From the NCBI GenBank assembly GCA_030696085.1, contig JAUYNL010000049.1, forward strand, positions 1-62,772: a stretch of 62,772 nt of DNA, read 5' to 3'. How positions within the stretch are numbered: the first letter of the stretch is position 1; every line of letters starts with the position of its first letter. The notes beneath the pieces are model-generated. The model made no database searches and was not told where the DNA came from. It saw only the letters and a list, made by a program, of their open reading frames with translations. Both the position numbers and the translations under genes were made by a program. This document shows, one piece after another, positions 53,835-61,827 of this stretch. Source of the DNA: Luteolibacter sp. (GTDB taxonomy: Bacteria > Verrucomicrobiota > Verrucomicrobiia > Verrucomicrobiales > Akkermansiaceae).

Positions 53835-54041
53835 TCAGATCCCCACGAATCGGAGGGTGTCGGGTTGGTTTTTGTTGATGAGGTCCGCCTGCTCCTTGGT
53901 GAGCTTGACGCGGTGCGTGCGGTAGCAGACGAGGCTGCCGATCTGCACTGAGTGACAGATCACCTCGTAAATTGCGTGTGAGGGTGCGTCTTGTGGCAGC
54001 GCTGTATCTCCGCCGGGAATTGCATTCGTTTTCTTGTCCAT
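53835..54041 (-). CDS. small phage protein
   Basis: A 68-residue protein starting MDKKTNAIPGGDTALPQD with a compact C-terminal part (RVKLTKEQADLINKNQPDTL). Similar small proteins sit before the tail sheath or tube gene in Mu-like phages (gp38 position). No function known. Confidence 0.5.
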   Translation of the reverse strand: MDKKTNAIPGGDTALPQDAPSHAIYEVICHSVQIGSLVCYRTHRVKLTKEQADLINKNQPDTLRFVGI

Positions 54042-54064
54042 GGTTTCGTTGTTTGTCGGTGTTT

Positions 54065-54517
54065 TCAGAGTTGAGTGGGAATGATCACCTCGCAGTCATA
54101 GATCAGATAGGACTTGTCGGGCACCATGTCACCGTTGATGACCTCGGCCTCGCCAAATGCATGGCCGCCATCAGGCACCCAGTGCCAGAGGCGCAGTACT
54201 ATGCTCTCGATCACATTGTCCGCAGGCCGGTTGCCCTGGTCGACCACCTGCTTGCTCCACACCGTAATCGTGTAACGGTGTGAAAGGCGCGGCCGGCCTA
54301 GGTTCTTGTCATCCACCTGGAAGCCCGTCCAGACGATCACGATGGCGCATCCACTGGCCTTGGCCACGGCTTCCTTCACCTTGGACAAGACGGCCACCTG
54401 GCGGTCGATGATCACATCGATGTGGGTGAGATCCACGCTCGTGGCCATCTCTCCCACGGCGGGCCGGGTGAGAAGTCGGTTGCGGATCAGGTCCGCCATG
54501 TCGATGGCTTTGCTCAT
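54065..54517 (-). CDS. phage tail terminator-like protein (Mu gp37-like)
   Basis: A 150-residue protein with the alpha/beta pattern of tail terminator or neck proteins (IDRQVAVLSKVKEAVAKASG, then RLSHRYTITVWSKQVV, SIVLRLWHWVPDG). In Mu-like operons this gene follows gpG-type and connector genes, as here. Its start overlaps the stop of the gpG-like gene by 4 bases. Confidence 0.5.
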   Translation of the reverse strand: MSKAIDMADLIRNRLLTRPAVGEMATSVDLTHIDVIIDRQVAVLSKVKEAVAKASGCAIVIVWTGFQVDDKNLGRPRLSHRYTITVWSKQVVDQGNRPADNVIESIVLRLWHWVPDGGHAFGEAEVINGDMVPDKSYLIYDCEVIIPTQL

Positions 54518-55131
54518 GCTTGGCGGTAGATGTGGTTTGCGATGTAGGCCACGGCGGCGCGGCGGCCGGCCTCGTGATAACCCTCATCGTATGGCAGGAG
54601 TTTCCGGTCCTGTTTCTGTTTCACCTCACGCTTCAACCAGAACCCAACCTCGCCCTTTTCGTGGCGGCCGGAGGATTCAGTGAATACCAGGGCGGTGAAC
54701 GTCTTCCAGGACAGGATCATACGGAACTCGAAGGTATCCTCCGGAAAATCCCGCACGTGCTTGCCATGGGTTTCCTGGTGGGCTGGAATCGTGAGGTATG
54801 CGCGGCCGCTCCCAGGGCGGATGATCACGTCGCCGAAAGCACGGCCGAGGCCCGTGCTCCTGGGGATCAGCACGCTGGCCTGGCTCGCATCGCTGCGGGC
54901 CTGCACCGCCTTGGCGTTCTTCGCGCGGAATCCGGTGGGTGTGCCACCCAGGCGCTCCGCAGTGCGGTGGCGCGTGTCGGAAATCAGATAGTCACGCGTG
55001 AACTGCGCGGCTTCCACCGCCATCCGCGCATGCATCGGCGCGCGGTCTGCAACGGCGTTGCGGAAGCGCTGCAACTCCTCATCGAAGTGGTCCATCCCGG
55101 AGATCGAGACCTCAATCGCGAGCGCGCTCAT
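54514..55131 (-). CDS. phage virion morphogenesis protein (gpG-like)
   Basis: A 205-residue protein resembling the Mu gpG/neck type (MSALAIEVSISGMDHFDEEL; ISDTRHRTAERLGGTPTGFR; ITIPAHQETHGK-type segment). Such proteins act in head completion or the head-tail neck. It is coupled by ATGA overlaps to the MuF-like gene upstream and the terminator-like gene downstream. ATG 55129-55131 is chosen because of that overlap; the longer upstream frame lies inside the MuF-like gene. Confidence 0.6.
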   Translation of the reverse strand: MSALAIEVSISGMDHFDEELQRFRNAVADRAPMHARMAVEAAQFTRDYLISDTRHRTAERLGGTPTGFRAKNAKAVQARSDASQASVLIPRSTGLGRAFGDVIIRPGSGRAYLTIPAHQETHGKHVRDFPEDTFEFRMILSWKTFTALVFTESSGRHEKGEVGFWLKREVKQKQDRKLLPYDEGYHEAGRRAAVAYIANHIYRQA

Positions 55132-56147
55132 GACCGCCCTCCATTTCTTTCGGCGATCTGGCGGGCCTTGTCGGCCGCGTCTTCTGCGTCGCGCTCGCCG
55201 TCCCGCTTGGAGATCTCGCGGGCCAGCACATCGCTGTAGTCCATGGCATGCGCTTTGCCTGGCACGGCATCCGCGTAGGTCGCCTTTTGAAAGGCATCGA
55301 TCATCGCGGGATCCACGCCGCGCATCGAGAGACGCGGGGTCGGCAGCGGAAATTTCCCGGCCAGAACATCCGGCCTTGAAGCCAGCCACTCATCGATGGT
55401 CTCGCCCTCCGGCCCGGTGAGGCCCAGTGCCAGGGCGCGCTCCATGCTCACCTCCCGCCAGCCCATCTCACTATTGAAATAGAACGGCGGATGATCCACT
55501 CCCAGGGCGTCCTGAAAATTCTCGTAGCTGCCAAGCTCGCCCCACACCGGGTCACCCTTCAGGGCAATCATGCCGGTGGGCTCGTTGAGCACCTTGTAAG
55601 CGTATTTCTGCTCATCGGGCACCGGCGAACCGCCAGCGATTGCCCACCTGCTAGGCCAATCCCGCGCCACTTCCACCTCGCCCACGCGGATCAGCTCCCA
55701 GGCCGGATATTCCGCCAGATACTCGGCACGCATCCCGCGCATTTGCTGGCCCGCGCCCTGCATCAGGGCTAGCTGGGTCTTGATGATCAGGTTCAGCCGG
55801 CGGAAGGACGATAGATCCTGGAGCGTGCCTTTCACCGCCGGTGGCACTTCCCCAGGAGGCGCATCCGGGAACCCACCCTCCGGCGTGTAGCCGATGGCTT
55901 GCAGCGTTTCCCACAGCGCCGTGCGCGCCTGCCCCTCGCTGATATCGCCGGCCACGAGCTGATCCACCACTTGCTTCAGCATCGATGCGAAGATCGCATT
56001 CGTCCCGCGTGCCGTGAAAACGCTCCGCGCCAGCACATCCGCACCGAGTTCCCGCAGCTCTGCCGTGGACATTGATGTCGGCATGGCGGCGCGCAGCTCG
56101 CTCATCAGAGCGGCATCGAGCTTCGGCAATGGGGCGGGATCAGGCAT
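55128..56147 (-). CDS. phage minor head protein (MuF/SPP1 gp7-like)
   Basis: A 339-residue protein with an N-terminal helical region (ARTALWETLQAIGYTPEGGF), a middle motif of minor head proteins (YPAWELIRVGEVEVARDWPS) and the C-terminal piece DHPPFYFNSEMGWREVS, which fits the conserved HPPF/SGMG pattern of MuF-type proteins in related phages. These sit with the portal and help head assembly or DNA injection. Here it lies after the capsid and connector genes rather than next to the portal. It is highly charged at the C-terminus. Confidence 0.55.
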   Translation of the reverse strand: MPDPAPLPKLDAALMSELRAAMPTSMSTAELRELGADVLARSVFTARGTNAIFASMLKQVVDQLVAGDISEGQARTALWETLQAIGYTPEGGFPDAPPGEVPPAVKGTLQDLSSFRRLNLIIKTQLALMQGAGQQMRGMRAEYLAEYPAWELIRVGEVEVARDWPSRWAIAGGSPVPDEQKYAYKVLNEPTGMIALKGDPVWGELGSYENFQDALGVDHPPFYFNSEMGWREVSMERALALGLTGPEGETIDEWLASRPDVLAGKFPLPTPRLSMRGVDPAMIDAFQKATYADAVPGKAHAMDYSDVLAREISKRDGERDAEDAADKARQIAERNGGRS

Positions 56148-56206
56148 CAGAATTTGTGGCGGCCGTCATTCGGACGGATGATGAGTTCGTTACAGTTGTC
56201 AGGCAT
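56147..56206 (-). CDS. possible 19-residue phage leader peptide gene
   Basis: A tiny frame encodes MPDNCNELIIRPNDGRHKF and stops in a TGATG overlap with the MuF-like start. It fills the only gap between two packed genes, which suggests translational coupling. Too short to be certain. Confidence 0.3.
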   Translation of the reverse strand: MPDNCNELIIRPNDGRHKF

Positions 56207-56212
56207 GATGAT

Positions 56213-56404
56213 TCAGAATGGGGGATCGATGGAAATTTTCTCGGCGGTGAGGCGGCGGGCGGCCATGAGGATCTCGCCCAGGTAAGGCTGGCGCTCGTTG
56301 TGGGATTCGTTCGGGGTTGGCAGGCCTTCCTCGATCACGGTCATGCGCACCCGCACGGCCTTGCCCTTTTTCAGTTCCACCCAGATTTCAAGTTCGTTTG
56401 CCAT
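56213..56404 (-). CDS. small phage protein
   Basis: A 63-residue protein (MANELEIWVELKKGKAVRVR) with strand-then-helix pattern. ATG 56402-56404 lies two bases from the stop of the connector-like gene. No function recognised; position suggests a head-tail joining accessory part. Confidence 0.5.
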   Translation of the reverse strand: MANELEIWVELKKGKAVRVRMTVIEEGLPTPNESHNERQPYLGEILMAARRLTAEKISIDPPF

Positions 56405-56406
56405 GG

Positions 56407-56847
56407 CTAGATTCCATCCTGCATGTCCCTGCCGAATCTCCGGTCCCGCGCGTTGATCCGCGGCCCCGGTGCCGGCGTCTTGTTGGCGGCGGCCGTGGGC
56501 ACGGCATCCGTGGCCTGTTGCGGGCGGATGTTTCCGCGCGCCACTCCCAGCAGCCACTTCTCGGCCATCTCCGCCTGCTTGCGCCGGTCCTCGTCGATGG
56601 CGTAGTCCGGGATGCCGGTGAGCACCCGGTTGCGCACAATGATCATCGCGCGGCCCACGAAGCCCGGCGGGATCTTCAGCGGATCGGCCGAGAGGGTGTT
56701 GGGCGAGTGGCTGCCGATCATGTCCCGGATCTCCGCGGCCATCTTCACCAGCTCCTGTTCCAGGGTGGTCTCCTCGATCTGCGCGAGTTCCTCCGGCCGG
56801 AGGATGCCCTCCCAGCTCGCTGTGGTGATATCGACCCAGTCAATCAT
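56407..56847 (-). CDS. head-tail connector protein (Mu gp36/HK97 gp6-like)
   Basis: A 146-residue protein whose helical first 100 residues (MIDWVDITTASWEGILRPEE; DMIGSHSPNTLSADPLKIPP; GFVGRAMIIVRNRVLTGIPD) fit the head-tail connector type of DUF1320/gp6-like proteins. The Pro-rich tail (AANKTPAPGPRINARDRRFG) is disordered. ATG 56845-56847 is chosen; the longer frame upstream covers the terminator hairpin. Confidence 0.6.
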   Translation of the reverse strand: MIDWVDITTASWEGILRPEELAQIEETTLEQELVKMAAEIRDMIGSHSPNTLSADPLKIPPGFVGRAMIIVRNRVLTGIPDYAIDEDRRKQAEMAEKWLLGVARGNIRPQQATDAVPTAAANKTPAPGPRINARDRRFGRDMQDGI

Positions 56848-56880
56848 ATGGCTTTTTCTTCCTGTCAGGCTCCCGGTGAA

Positions 56881-56919
56881 AAGATGGACGGCGCAACCAG
56901 CCGGAAGGCCGCCCATCTT
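56881..56919 (-). terminator. intercistronic terminator or attenuator after the capsid gene
   Basis: On the minus strand, AGATGGGCGGC pairs with GCCGTCCATCT (11 pairs including one G-U) around a 15-base loop and is followed by TTTTC. It lies between the major capsid gene and the connector gene, so it could make capsid mRNA more abundant than that of downstream genes. Confidence 0.6.
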
Positions 56920-56952
56920 GGTGTCCGGAGTCCCGTCCGGGGTGATTATCTA

Positions 56953-57879
56953 TCAGCCTAGCGCCACGGTGCGGCGGATGCCGGCAGCGGGGTTGGTGGC
57001 CTGGATGTCTTCGGACCAGTCGAACTTCGCGACTTCGGCGCGGCCGTCCTCGCGCTGATAAGTGCCCGGTTTCATCCATTGGTTCCGCAAGCGGAAGGTC
57101 TTCATGAAGCTCGGATCGAAGCGGGTCGGCTGGGCGGTGCGGGCGAAGACGATGATGTCGCCATCGAGCACGAACTCGATGTCTTCGTCCAGGCCTTCAG
57201 CAGCATCGTCGAAACACATCAGCGAGACGCGGGAATCGCACTTGGAAATCAGCAAATTGCCGAAGTCCTCCAGCGTCACGTTGGCGATATCCCGCTTGCC
57301 GCCGGAAATCAGACGCCCGCGCACCGACGCATGGTTTTTCGCCACGCGCCAGGCACCGGCCCCGAAGACCACGCCCACGTTCATGAACGCGCCCATCTTG
57401 GCGGCCTTGATCACGCTGAGCACGTTGGTATCAATCTGGCTGATGATGTCGTCACCGCCACCGATCGCAAGCGCCGTGCCGCCACCGAGCGTGGTGAGTG
57501 CCAGTTCGATCACGGATTTTTCATGCGCCAGCGCGCCCACCTGGGCACAGATGTCCGCGCCTTCCTGCATGATGTTCATCAGCCCGTCCGCCTCGATCTG
57601 CTCCAGCACATCCACCGGGAAGTCCAGCGCGTGCGGCGAACAGTTGTAGTTTTCATCCTCGGCGGAGAAACCAATCTGCGTCGCCCGGCCACCCACCGCG
57701 CGGCGGGTGTCCGGGATGCGGAAGCGGCTCTTCGCCGTGTATTTTTTGAAGCGGCCCACCGAGGTGGCCACTGGAACGGTCGGCGCGAGGAAATCGGCCA
57801 CGGATGAGGTCGCGGTCTGGGCCGCGCCCTGGGAGTATTGAACCAGGATCGGATCACTGGAAATGGAAGCGAGTTTCAT
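56953..57879 (-). CDS. major capsid protein (HK97-fold, gpE-like)
   Basis: A 308-residue protein with the typical major capsid pattern: DFLAPTVPVATSVGRFKKYT near the N-arm, PVDVLEQIEADGLMNIMQEG in the E-loop/P-domain spine helix region, and a beta-rich C-terminal third (DGDIIVFARTAQPTRFDPSF). Length and position after the protease-scaffold and decoration genes fit the coat subunit. A terminator-like hairpin follows. Confidence 0.75.
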   Translation of the reverse strand: MKLASISSDPILVQYSQGAAQTATSSVADFLAPTVPVATSVGRFKKYTAKSRFRIPDTRRAVGGRATQIGFSAEDENYNCSPHALDFPVDVLEQIEADGLMNIMQEGADICAQVGALAHEKSVIELALTTLGGGTALAIGGGDDIISQIDTNVLSVIKAAKMGAFMNVGVVFGAGAWRVAKNHASVRGRLISGGKRDIANVTLEDFGNLLISKCDSRVSLMCFDDAAEGLDEDIEFVLDGDIIVFARTAQPTRFDPSFMKTFRLRNQWMKPGTYQREDGRAEVAKFDWSEDIQATNPAAGIRRTVALG

Positions 57880-57957
57880 GATGTTGTTAGTGCGAGTTGA
57901 TTGAGATTGTGTGGTTGGATTGAGGCGGAGGGATCGGACCTCCGCCGGTCAGTTGGA

Positions 57958-58524
57958 TCAGGCGTTGGTGGCCATGATGCCGTGGGCGATCAGCGCCGCG
58001 CGCATCTCGCGCACGTTCGCCACCAGGGCGTTGGCCTGTGCCTCCGTGAAGCCATAGGAAGTCAGTGCGGCGGCGGTGGCTACCGGTGTGGCTCCGGTGA
58101 ATGCGATCGCGCCCGCCTCCCCGGTGAGATAGCGCGGCATCGGGCGCACCAGCACGAGCTGCTCGTCCACGCCGTCCTCTTCGGCGATGCCGACGGAAAA
58201 CAGCTTGCCGGTCTGCGCATCGAGCTTGGTGACCTTGCCGAGATCCCCGCCCGCGGCGAGCACCAGGACATCGCCCTTGGAGCAGGTGCCGTTGAGGCGG
58301 ATACGGCAGTTTTCCCCGCCTTCGGTGAGCGGGAACACGGTGGCGTCATCCTCGCCGCGGTCGAGCACCAGGAACAACGCGCGGTCGGTCACGGCGGTGG
58401 GATCGGCGAGGCCGGTGGAACCGAGCATCGCCACGTGGCCCTCGGTTTGACAATTGGCGGCCAGCGCCGCCAAAACGATGATGCCTGCCAGGGTATTGGT
58501 CTGGGTTGCGTAGATTGATTTCAT
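57958..58524 (-). CDS. capsid decoration-like phage protein
   Basis: A 188-residue protein upstream of the capsid gene. The beta-rich central part (RALFLVLDRGEDDATVFPLT, GDVLVLAAGGDLGKVTKLDA) resembles DUF2190-type capsid decoration proteins. A helical C-terminus (YGFTEAQANALVANVREMRA) follows. The hydrophobic N-terminus (NTLAGIIVLAALAANCQ) looks like buried strand or helix rather than a secretion signal. Function inferred from place and pattern. Confidence 0.5.
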   Translation of the reverse strand: MKSIYATQTNTLAGIIVLAALAANCQTEGHVAMLGSTGLADPTAVTDRALFLVLDRGEDDATVFPLTEGGENCRIRLNGTCSKGDVLVLAAGGDLGKVTKLDAQTGKLFSVGIAEEDGVDEQLVLVRPMPRYLTGEAGAIAFTGATPVATAAALTSYGFTEAQANALVANVREMRAALIAHGIMATNA

Positions 58525-58587
58525 ATCTGTGTTTGGTTACTAGCTTATGGTCTTGTTTCTGATCTCTGGTTTCTGGATTCTGATGGT

Positions 58588-59550
58588 TCAGCCCAACTCC
58601 GCCTGCGCGCGGTTGAACGCCTGGTTGAAGGGGAGCCCTTCGGATTTCTGAATTTCACCGGCGCGGTTGCGGATGGCGGCGGCTTTCGTTTCGCCGGCCT
58701 TCTTGTCGCCATCGGAGACCGCGTCCGGAGATTTCGCTCCCTGACGGTTGAAGATCCGCTCGGGAGATTCCTTCTTCTGCGGATCCGGCAGCAGGTCGAG
58801 CATCGCCTCGGTGTCCGCGCGGTTGGCGATCAGGCGCTTCTTCACGTCGTCGCGCTTCTCTTTCGGGATGCGGTCGCCGTAGCGGTTCATGATCGTCTCG
58901 GCTTCGCTCTCGGCGTTCTTGCCCTTGAGGCTTTCCAGTTCGGACATCAGGTCCGCGAGTTTCTTCATGATGGCTGCTTCGTCGGCGTCGGCGGGCAGCC
59001 CTAGTTTGAGTGCAATTGGTTGCATGGTTCGTGTGGTTTCGGTTTCGGTTTGCTCGCCGCCTTCGCGGTTGGAGATTGGTTTCCCGCCCCGGTTGTTAGG
59101 GCGGTTGGTGAATGCCAGGCCGGAGAGCCGCAGCGGGCGCACGCTGCCGTCGCCCAGGTCCTCCACATCCTCCGGATCGTATTCGGTGGAGAAGAATTTC
59201 ACCCGCTTGTTGCGGATGGCCGGTTCGCCCAGGTCGGTGAGATCCAGGCGGCCGAAAAGTTGACTATTGCGGATCTCCACCTCCTGCAGCCAGGCATAGG
59301 CCTCAGTGGAGTTGTCCAGATCATGGCTGCGGTGGTCGATATCCACCAGCAGGCCCGACCAATTCTCACCGGCCGCGGCCTTCTCCTCGCCGAAGCGGTT
59401 CACGATGGATGCGAGCGCCTTGCCATCGATCACTTGTTTGCGCGGCCGGCCGTCCTGCCACTTCCCGGCCGGGAAGGTTCCGGTCACTTCGATCTGATAC
59501 CAGTGGTCGTCCGGGACCCGGCCATCGCGGTTGAGGATGCGTGCGTTCAT
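58588..59550 (-). CDS. phage capsid protease-scaffold protein (Mu I-like)
   Basis: A 320-residue protein. The first 150 residues match Mu I-type serine proteases (ENWSGLLVDIDHRSHDLDNS with the His region, and LRLSGLAFTNRP near residue 155). The C-terminal half is helical and charged (ADEAAIMKKLADLMSELESL), the scaffold part cleaved during head maturation. It starts inside the portal stop codon (ATGA). Confidence 0.7.
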   Translation of the reverse strand: MNARILNRDGRVPDDHWYQIEVTGTFPAGKWQDGRPRKQVIDGKALASIVNRFGEEKAAAGENWSGLLVDIDHRSHDLDNSTEAYAWLQEVEIRNSQLFGRLDLTDLGEPAIRNKRVKFFSTEYDPEDVEDLGDGSVRPLRLSGLAFTNRPNNRGGKPISNREGGEQTETETTRTMQPIALKLGLPADADEAAIMKKLADLMSELESLKGKNAESEAETIMNRYGDRIPKEKRDDVKKRLIANRADTEAMLDLLPDPQKKESPERIFNRQGAKSPDAVSDGDKKAGETKAAAIRNRAGEIQKSEGLPFNQAFNRAQAELG

Positions 59551-61535
59551 GATTTGTCGGTGTCGCCGATCAGGGCGGTTAGAAACTCCTTGCCCAGCAC
59601 ATCCTCCAGCTCCGCGCTGGCCAGGAAGTCGGGCATATCCTGGGAAATCTTTTTCAGCGCGGCGCGCATCGCCGCCTCGTCGCCGGCGTGCATCGCGGAA
59701 AACAGCGCGTCTCCCAGCGGCTGCAGGTCGCTTGCAAGCGCCTTGCGGAGGGACTGCTTGGCGGTGTTGTCGTCCGCCGCTCCTTGCTCGCGGTTCAGGA
59801 TCGGTGTCCGCTCCTGGGCGGTGGATCGCATTTGAAGGATGATGCCCAGCACATGCATGATTGGAGCCTTGATCCGGAAAACCGGAATCGGTGTGTTGGG
59901 ATCGTCCTGCAGCGCCGCGAGATATTGGTGATGACCGTCCACCACGTGGTTGTCACTGGAGATCAGCAGCGCCCGCTGCGGACCACTGTGTTCCCTGGCG
60001 CGTTGCACCTTGGCTGGACAATACTCCGCCTGGGTGGGCTTGAGGTCGGCCGGCTTGATGGACGCCTTGTCATAGTCCGCTCCATGTTTGCGCAGCTTGT
60101 TGACCATCGCGGCCCGGTTCACGCTCTGGATCTGCGGCATGATCGAGCGCGGGATTTCAAGCGTGCCCGTTTCCCTGGGGAATATTTTCCACTGACTGCC
60201 ATCCACCGCGTTCCGGTTTAGGATGGGAATTGGAGCATCCTTCACGGCTCCGGGGGGGATGGGCATGCCTGGCTGCCCGACTTTCCTCCGCACCGGATAC
60301 CCGGTCTTCTCCTCGATCCACTTCTGATCGGTTTCCAGCCCGGCACCTTCCAGCATGACCAGGTCTTTCACCACCTGTGCAGGATCGGTCTCCTCATTGG
60401 CCGCGAGTTCGAAATACGCATAGGCATCCTCGCCCGGCGTCGCGCGCTGGATGATCTCCGCGTCGATGCACTTGCGGAAAATTTCCGAAATCTCCGCAGC
60501 CTCGGCCCGTGCGATGGCCGCGAAGGTATCGCTGTGAGCGTTGCCGGCCAGCGTGCCGCTGCCGCTCTCCGCCAGCATGGTCAGCTTGCCGCCGGTGCCG
60601 CGCAAAACCACCTGCTCATCCTGATAGTAGATATGATCCTTGAACGGGTTTACGCCGCGCGCGCCGTTATCCACCGTCTTCACATCGCTGCCACCTGGTA
60701 GCACGCCGCGCGCGTCGCCCGTCACCTGGTCGGCCATCTCAAGATATTCGTCCTCTTTTCCCTCCGGCACATTATCCGGCATCACGATGAACACCGCGGG
60801 GATGCCATAGGTCTCAATGAACCCGTCCCAGTCCTTTTGCGAAAGCGACTTCCGAACGAACGCGATCAGCGCCACCCGGTTGATCGGCCGGCTCACCTCG
60901 CGGGAAACAAAGCGCTCCTCCGGAACCGGCTCACCTACCGCCGCACCTATGGTGGAATCCTTATTGAGCTGCCAGGCCCCGTAAAGCCCCTGCCTCACCC
61001 AGAACCATTGATCCACCGGCGCCAGCTCGACAATGTCGCCATCGCCATCCAGAACCTTCTCCAACCTGGTGAAGCCGCGGAAGCTCGCCATCTGCATGGC
61101 CTCGAAAGCGGCGGAAAGATTGCCGATCTTCTGATAGCCCCGCTCCAGCGCTGCCTGCTGTTTCGCCGCCACCTGTTCCTTGCCCGCCGGGATCTTCGCG
61201 CGCAGTTTGATATTCCAGTCCAGCTCCTGGATCGCGGAGGTCCGCCGTTCCACCAGGGCACCGAGCGTGGCGTCCTGCATCTCGATGAACCGATAGGTCC
61301 ACTGCAAATCCGCATAGGCACCGCGCTCGCCCTCCTCCAGCAGATGCACCGCCCGCATGATCGTCAGGCTCCGCAGTGGATTGTATCCGGAGACATGGGA
61401 AACGGCGATGGTGCGCGGACGGCCGTAGGTGACAGGATCGAGCACGCGAAGGGCATGGCCGCATTCATCGAGCACTTGATCGACGGGCATGGTGAACTGC
61501 TTGGAGGCGGAGGTTTCCGCATCGTTCCAGTTCAT
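59547..61535 (-). CDS. phage portal protein (Mu gp29/DUF935-like) with fused connector-like N-terminus
   Basis: A 662-residue protein. From about residue 45 it follows the DUF935 portal pattern (YNPLRSLTIMRAVHLLEEGE, DATLGALVERRTSAIQELDW, PINRVALIAFVRKSLSQKDW, then a FAAIARAEAAEISEIFRKCI helix). Residues 1-40 (MNWNDAETSASKQFTMPVDQ, then LDECGHALRVLDP) look like the second half of the small upstream gene and continue in frame into the portal, so an in-frame fusion is likely. The C-terminal extension (about 500-660), including HVVDGHHQYLAALQDD, is unusual for a portal and resembles a ParB-type domain. Confidence 0.75.
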   Translation of the reverse strand: MNWNDAETSASKQFTMPVDQVLDECGHALRVLDPVTYGRPRTIAVSHVSGYNPLRSLTIMRAVHLLEEGERGAYADLQWTYRFIEMQDATLGALVERRTSAIQELDWNIKLRAKIPAGKEQVAAKQQAALERGYQKIGNLSAAFEAMQMASFRGFTRLEKVLDGDGDIVELAPVDQWFWVRQGLYGAWQLNKDSTIGAAVGEPVPEERFVSREVSRPINRVALIAFVRKSLSQKDWDGFIETYGIPAVFIVMPDNVPEGKEDEYLEMADQVTGDARGVLPGGSDVKTVDNGARGVNPFKDHIYYQDEQVVLRGTGGKLTMLAESGSGTLAGNAHSDTFAAIARAEAAEISEIFRKCIDAEIIQRATPGEDAYAYFELAANEETDPAQVVKDLVMLEGAGLETDQKWIEEKTGYPVRRKVGQPGMPIPPGAVKDAPIPILNRNAVDGSQWKIFPRETGTLEIPRSIMPQIQSVNRAAMVNKLRKHGADYDKASIKPADLKPTQAEYCPAKVQRAREHSGPQRALLISSDNHVVDGHHQYLAALQDDPNTPIPVFRIKAPIMHVLGIILQMRSTAQERTPILNREQGAADDNTAKQSLRKALASDLQPLGDALFSAMHAGDEAAMRAALKKISQDMPDFLASAELEDVLGKEFLTALIGDTDKS

Positions 61536-61630
61536 GATCGTCTTGCCTTCCAGCAACAGTCCTTCGCCCGATTCTGGATGGCCAGAACTTCGGAAATCGT
61601 GAATCCGGTGATGAATAGTCCGCGGGCCAT
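61532..61630 (-). pseudogene. frameshifted 5' end of the phage connector-like gene (copy 1)
   Basis: A 32-codon frame starts MARGLFITGFTISEVLAIQN and ends CCWKARRS with a TGA that overlaps the portal ATG (ATGA). Inserting one base after AKD would rejoin it to LLLEGKTIMNWNDAE and the portal frame, which reads far more like a natural protein. So a single-base deletion has probably broken a gene that once encoded a small connector. The same 5' end occurs again at 62536-62593. Confidence 0.55.
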
Positions 61631-61631
61631 G
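61574..61631 (-). repeat. 58-bp direct repeat, copy 1
   Basis: These 58 bases match 62536-62593 at 55 positions. They cover the first 19 codons of the connector-like gene and its ATG. The two copies, 962 bases apart, bracket the PEP-CTERM gene. Confidence 0.85.
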
Positions 61632-61713
61632 CACGGCGGCGGGTGTCAACGAGAGACCGGAGATTCGAAGTTTCCGAACACAATCGAAGCAAATATCGCA
61701 CAAGATTGAGCAA

Positions 61714-61757
61714 AATACGCGGAGTAAGTGCGTGTATTTTTTGGCATGAATATTGAT
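61714..61757 (+). promoter_or_regulatory. possible promoter/operator of the PEP-CTERM cargo gene
   Basis: An imperfect 25-base palindrome with arms AATAC...GTATT (61714-61738) is followed directly by TGGCATG-AATA-TTGAT (61742-61757), which resembles a sigma-54 -24/-12 promoter (TGGCACG-N4-TTGC) but with GA for GC at -12. It lies 70 bases before the ATG at 61828. Confidence 0.3.
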
Positions 61758-61827
61758 GTTCCCATGTGGGGATGTGGGAATGTGAAAATCAACCCACCTC
61801 CCAAACCTGCAAACACCCATAAAGTCC

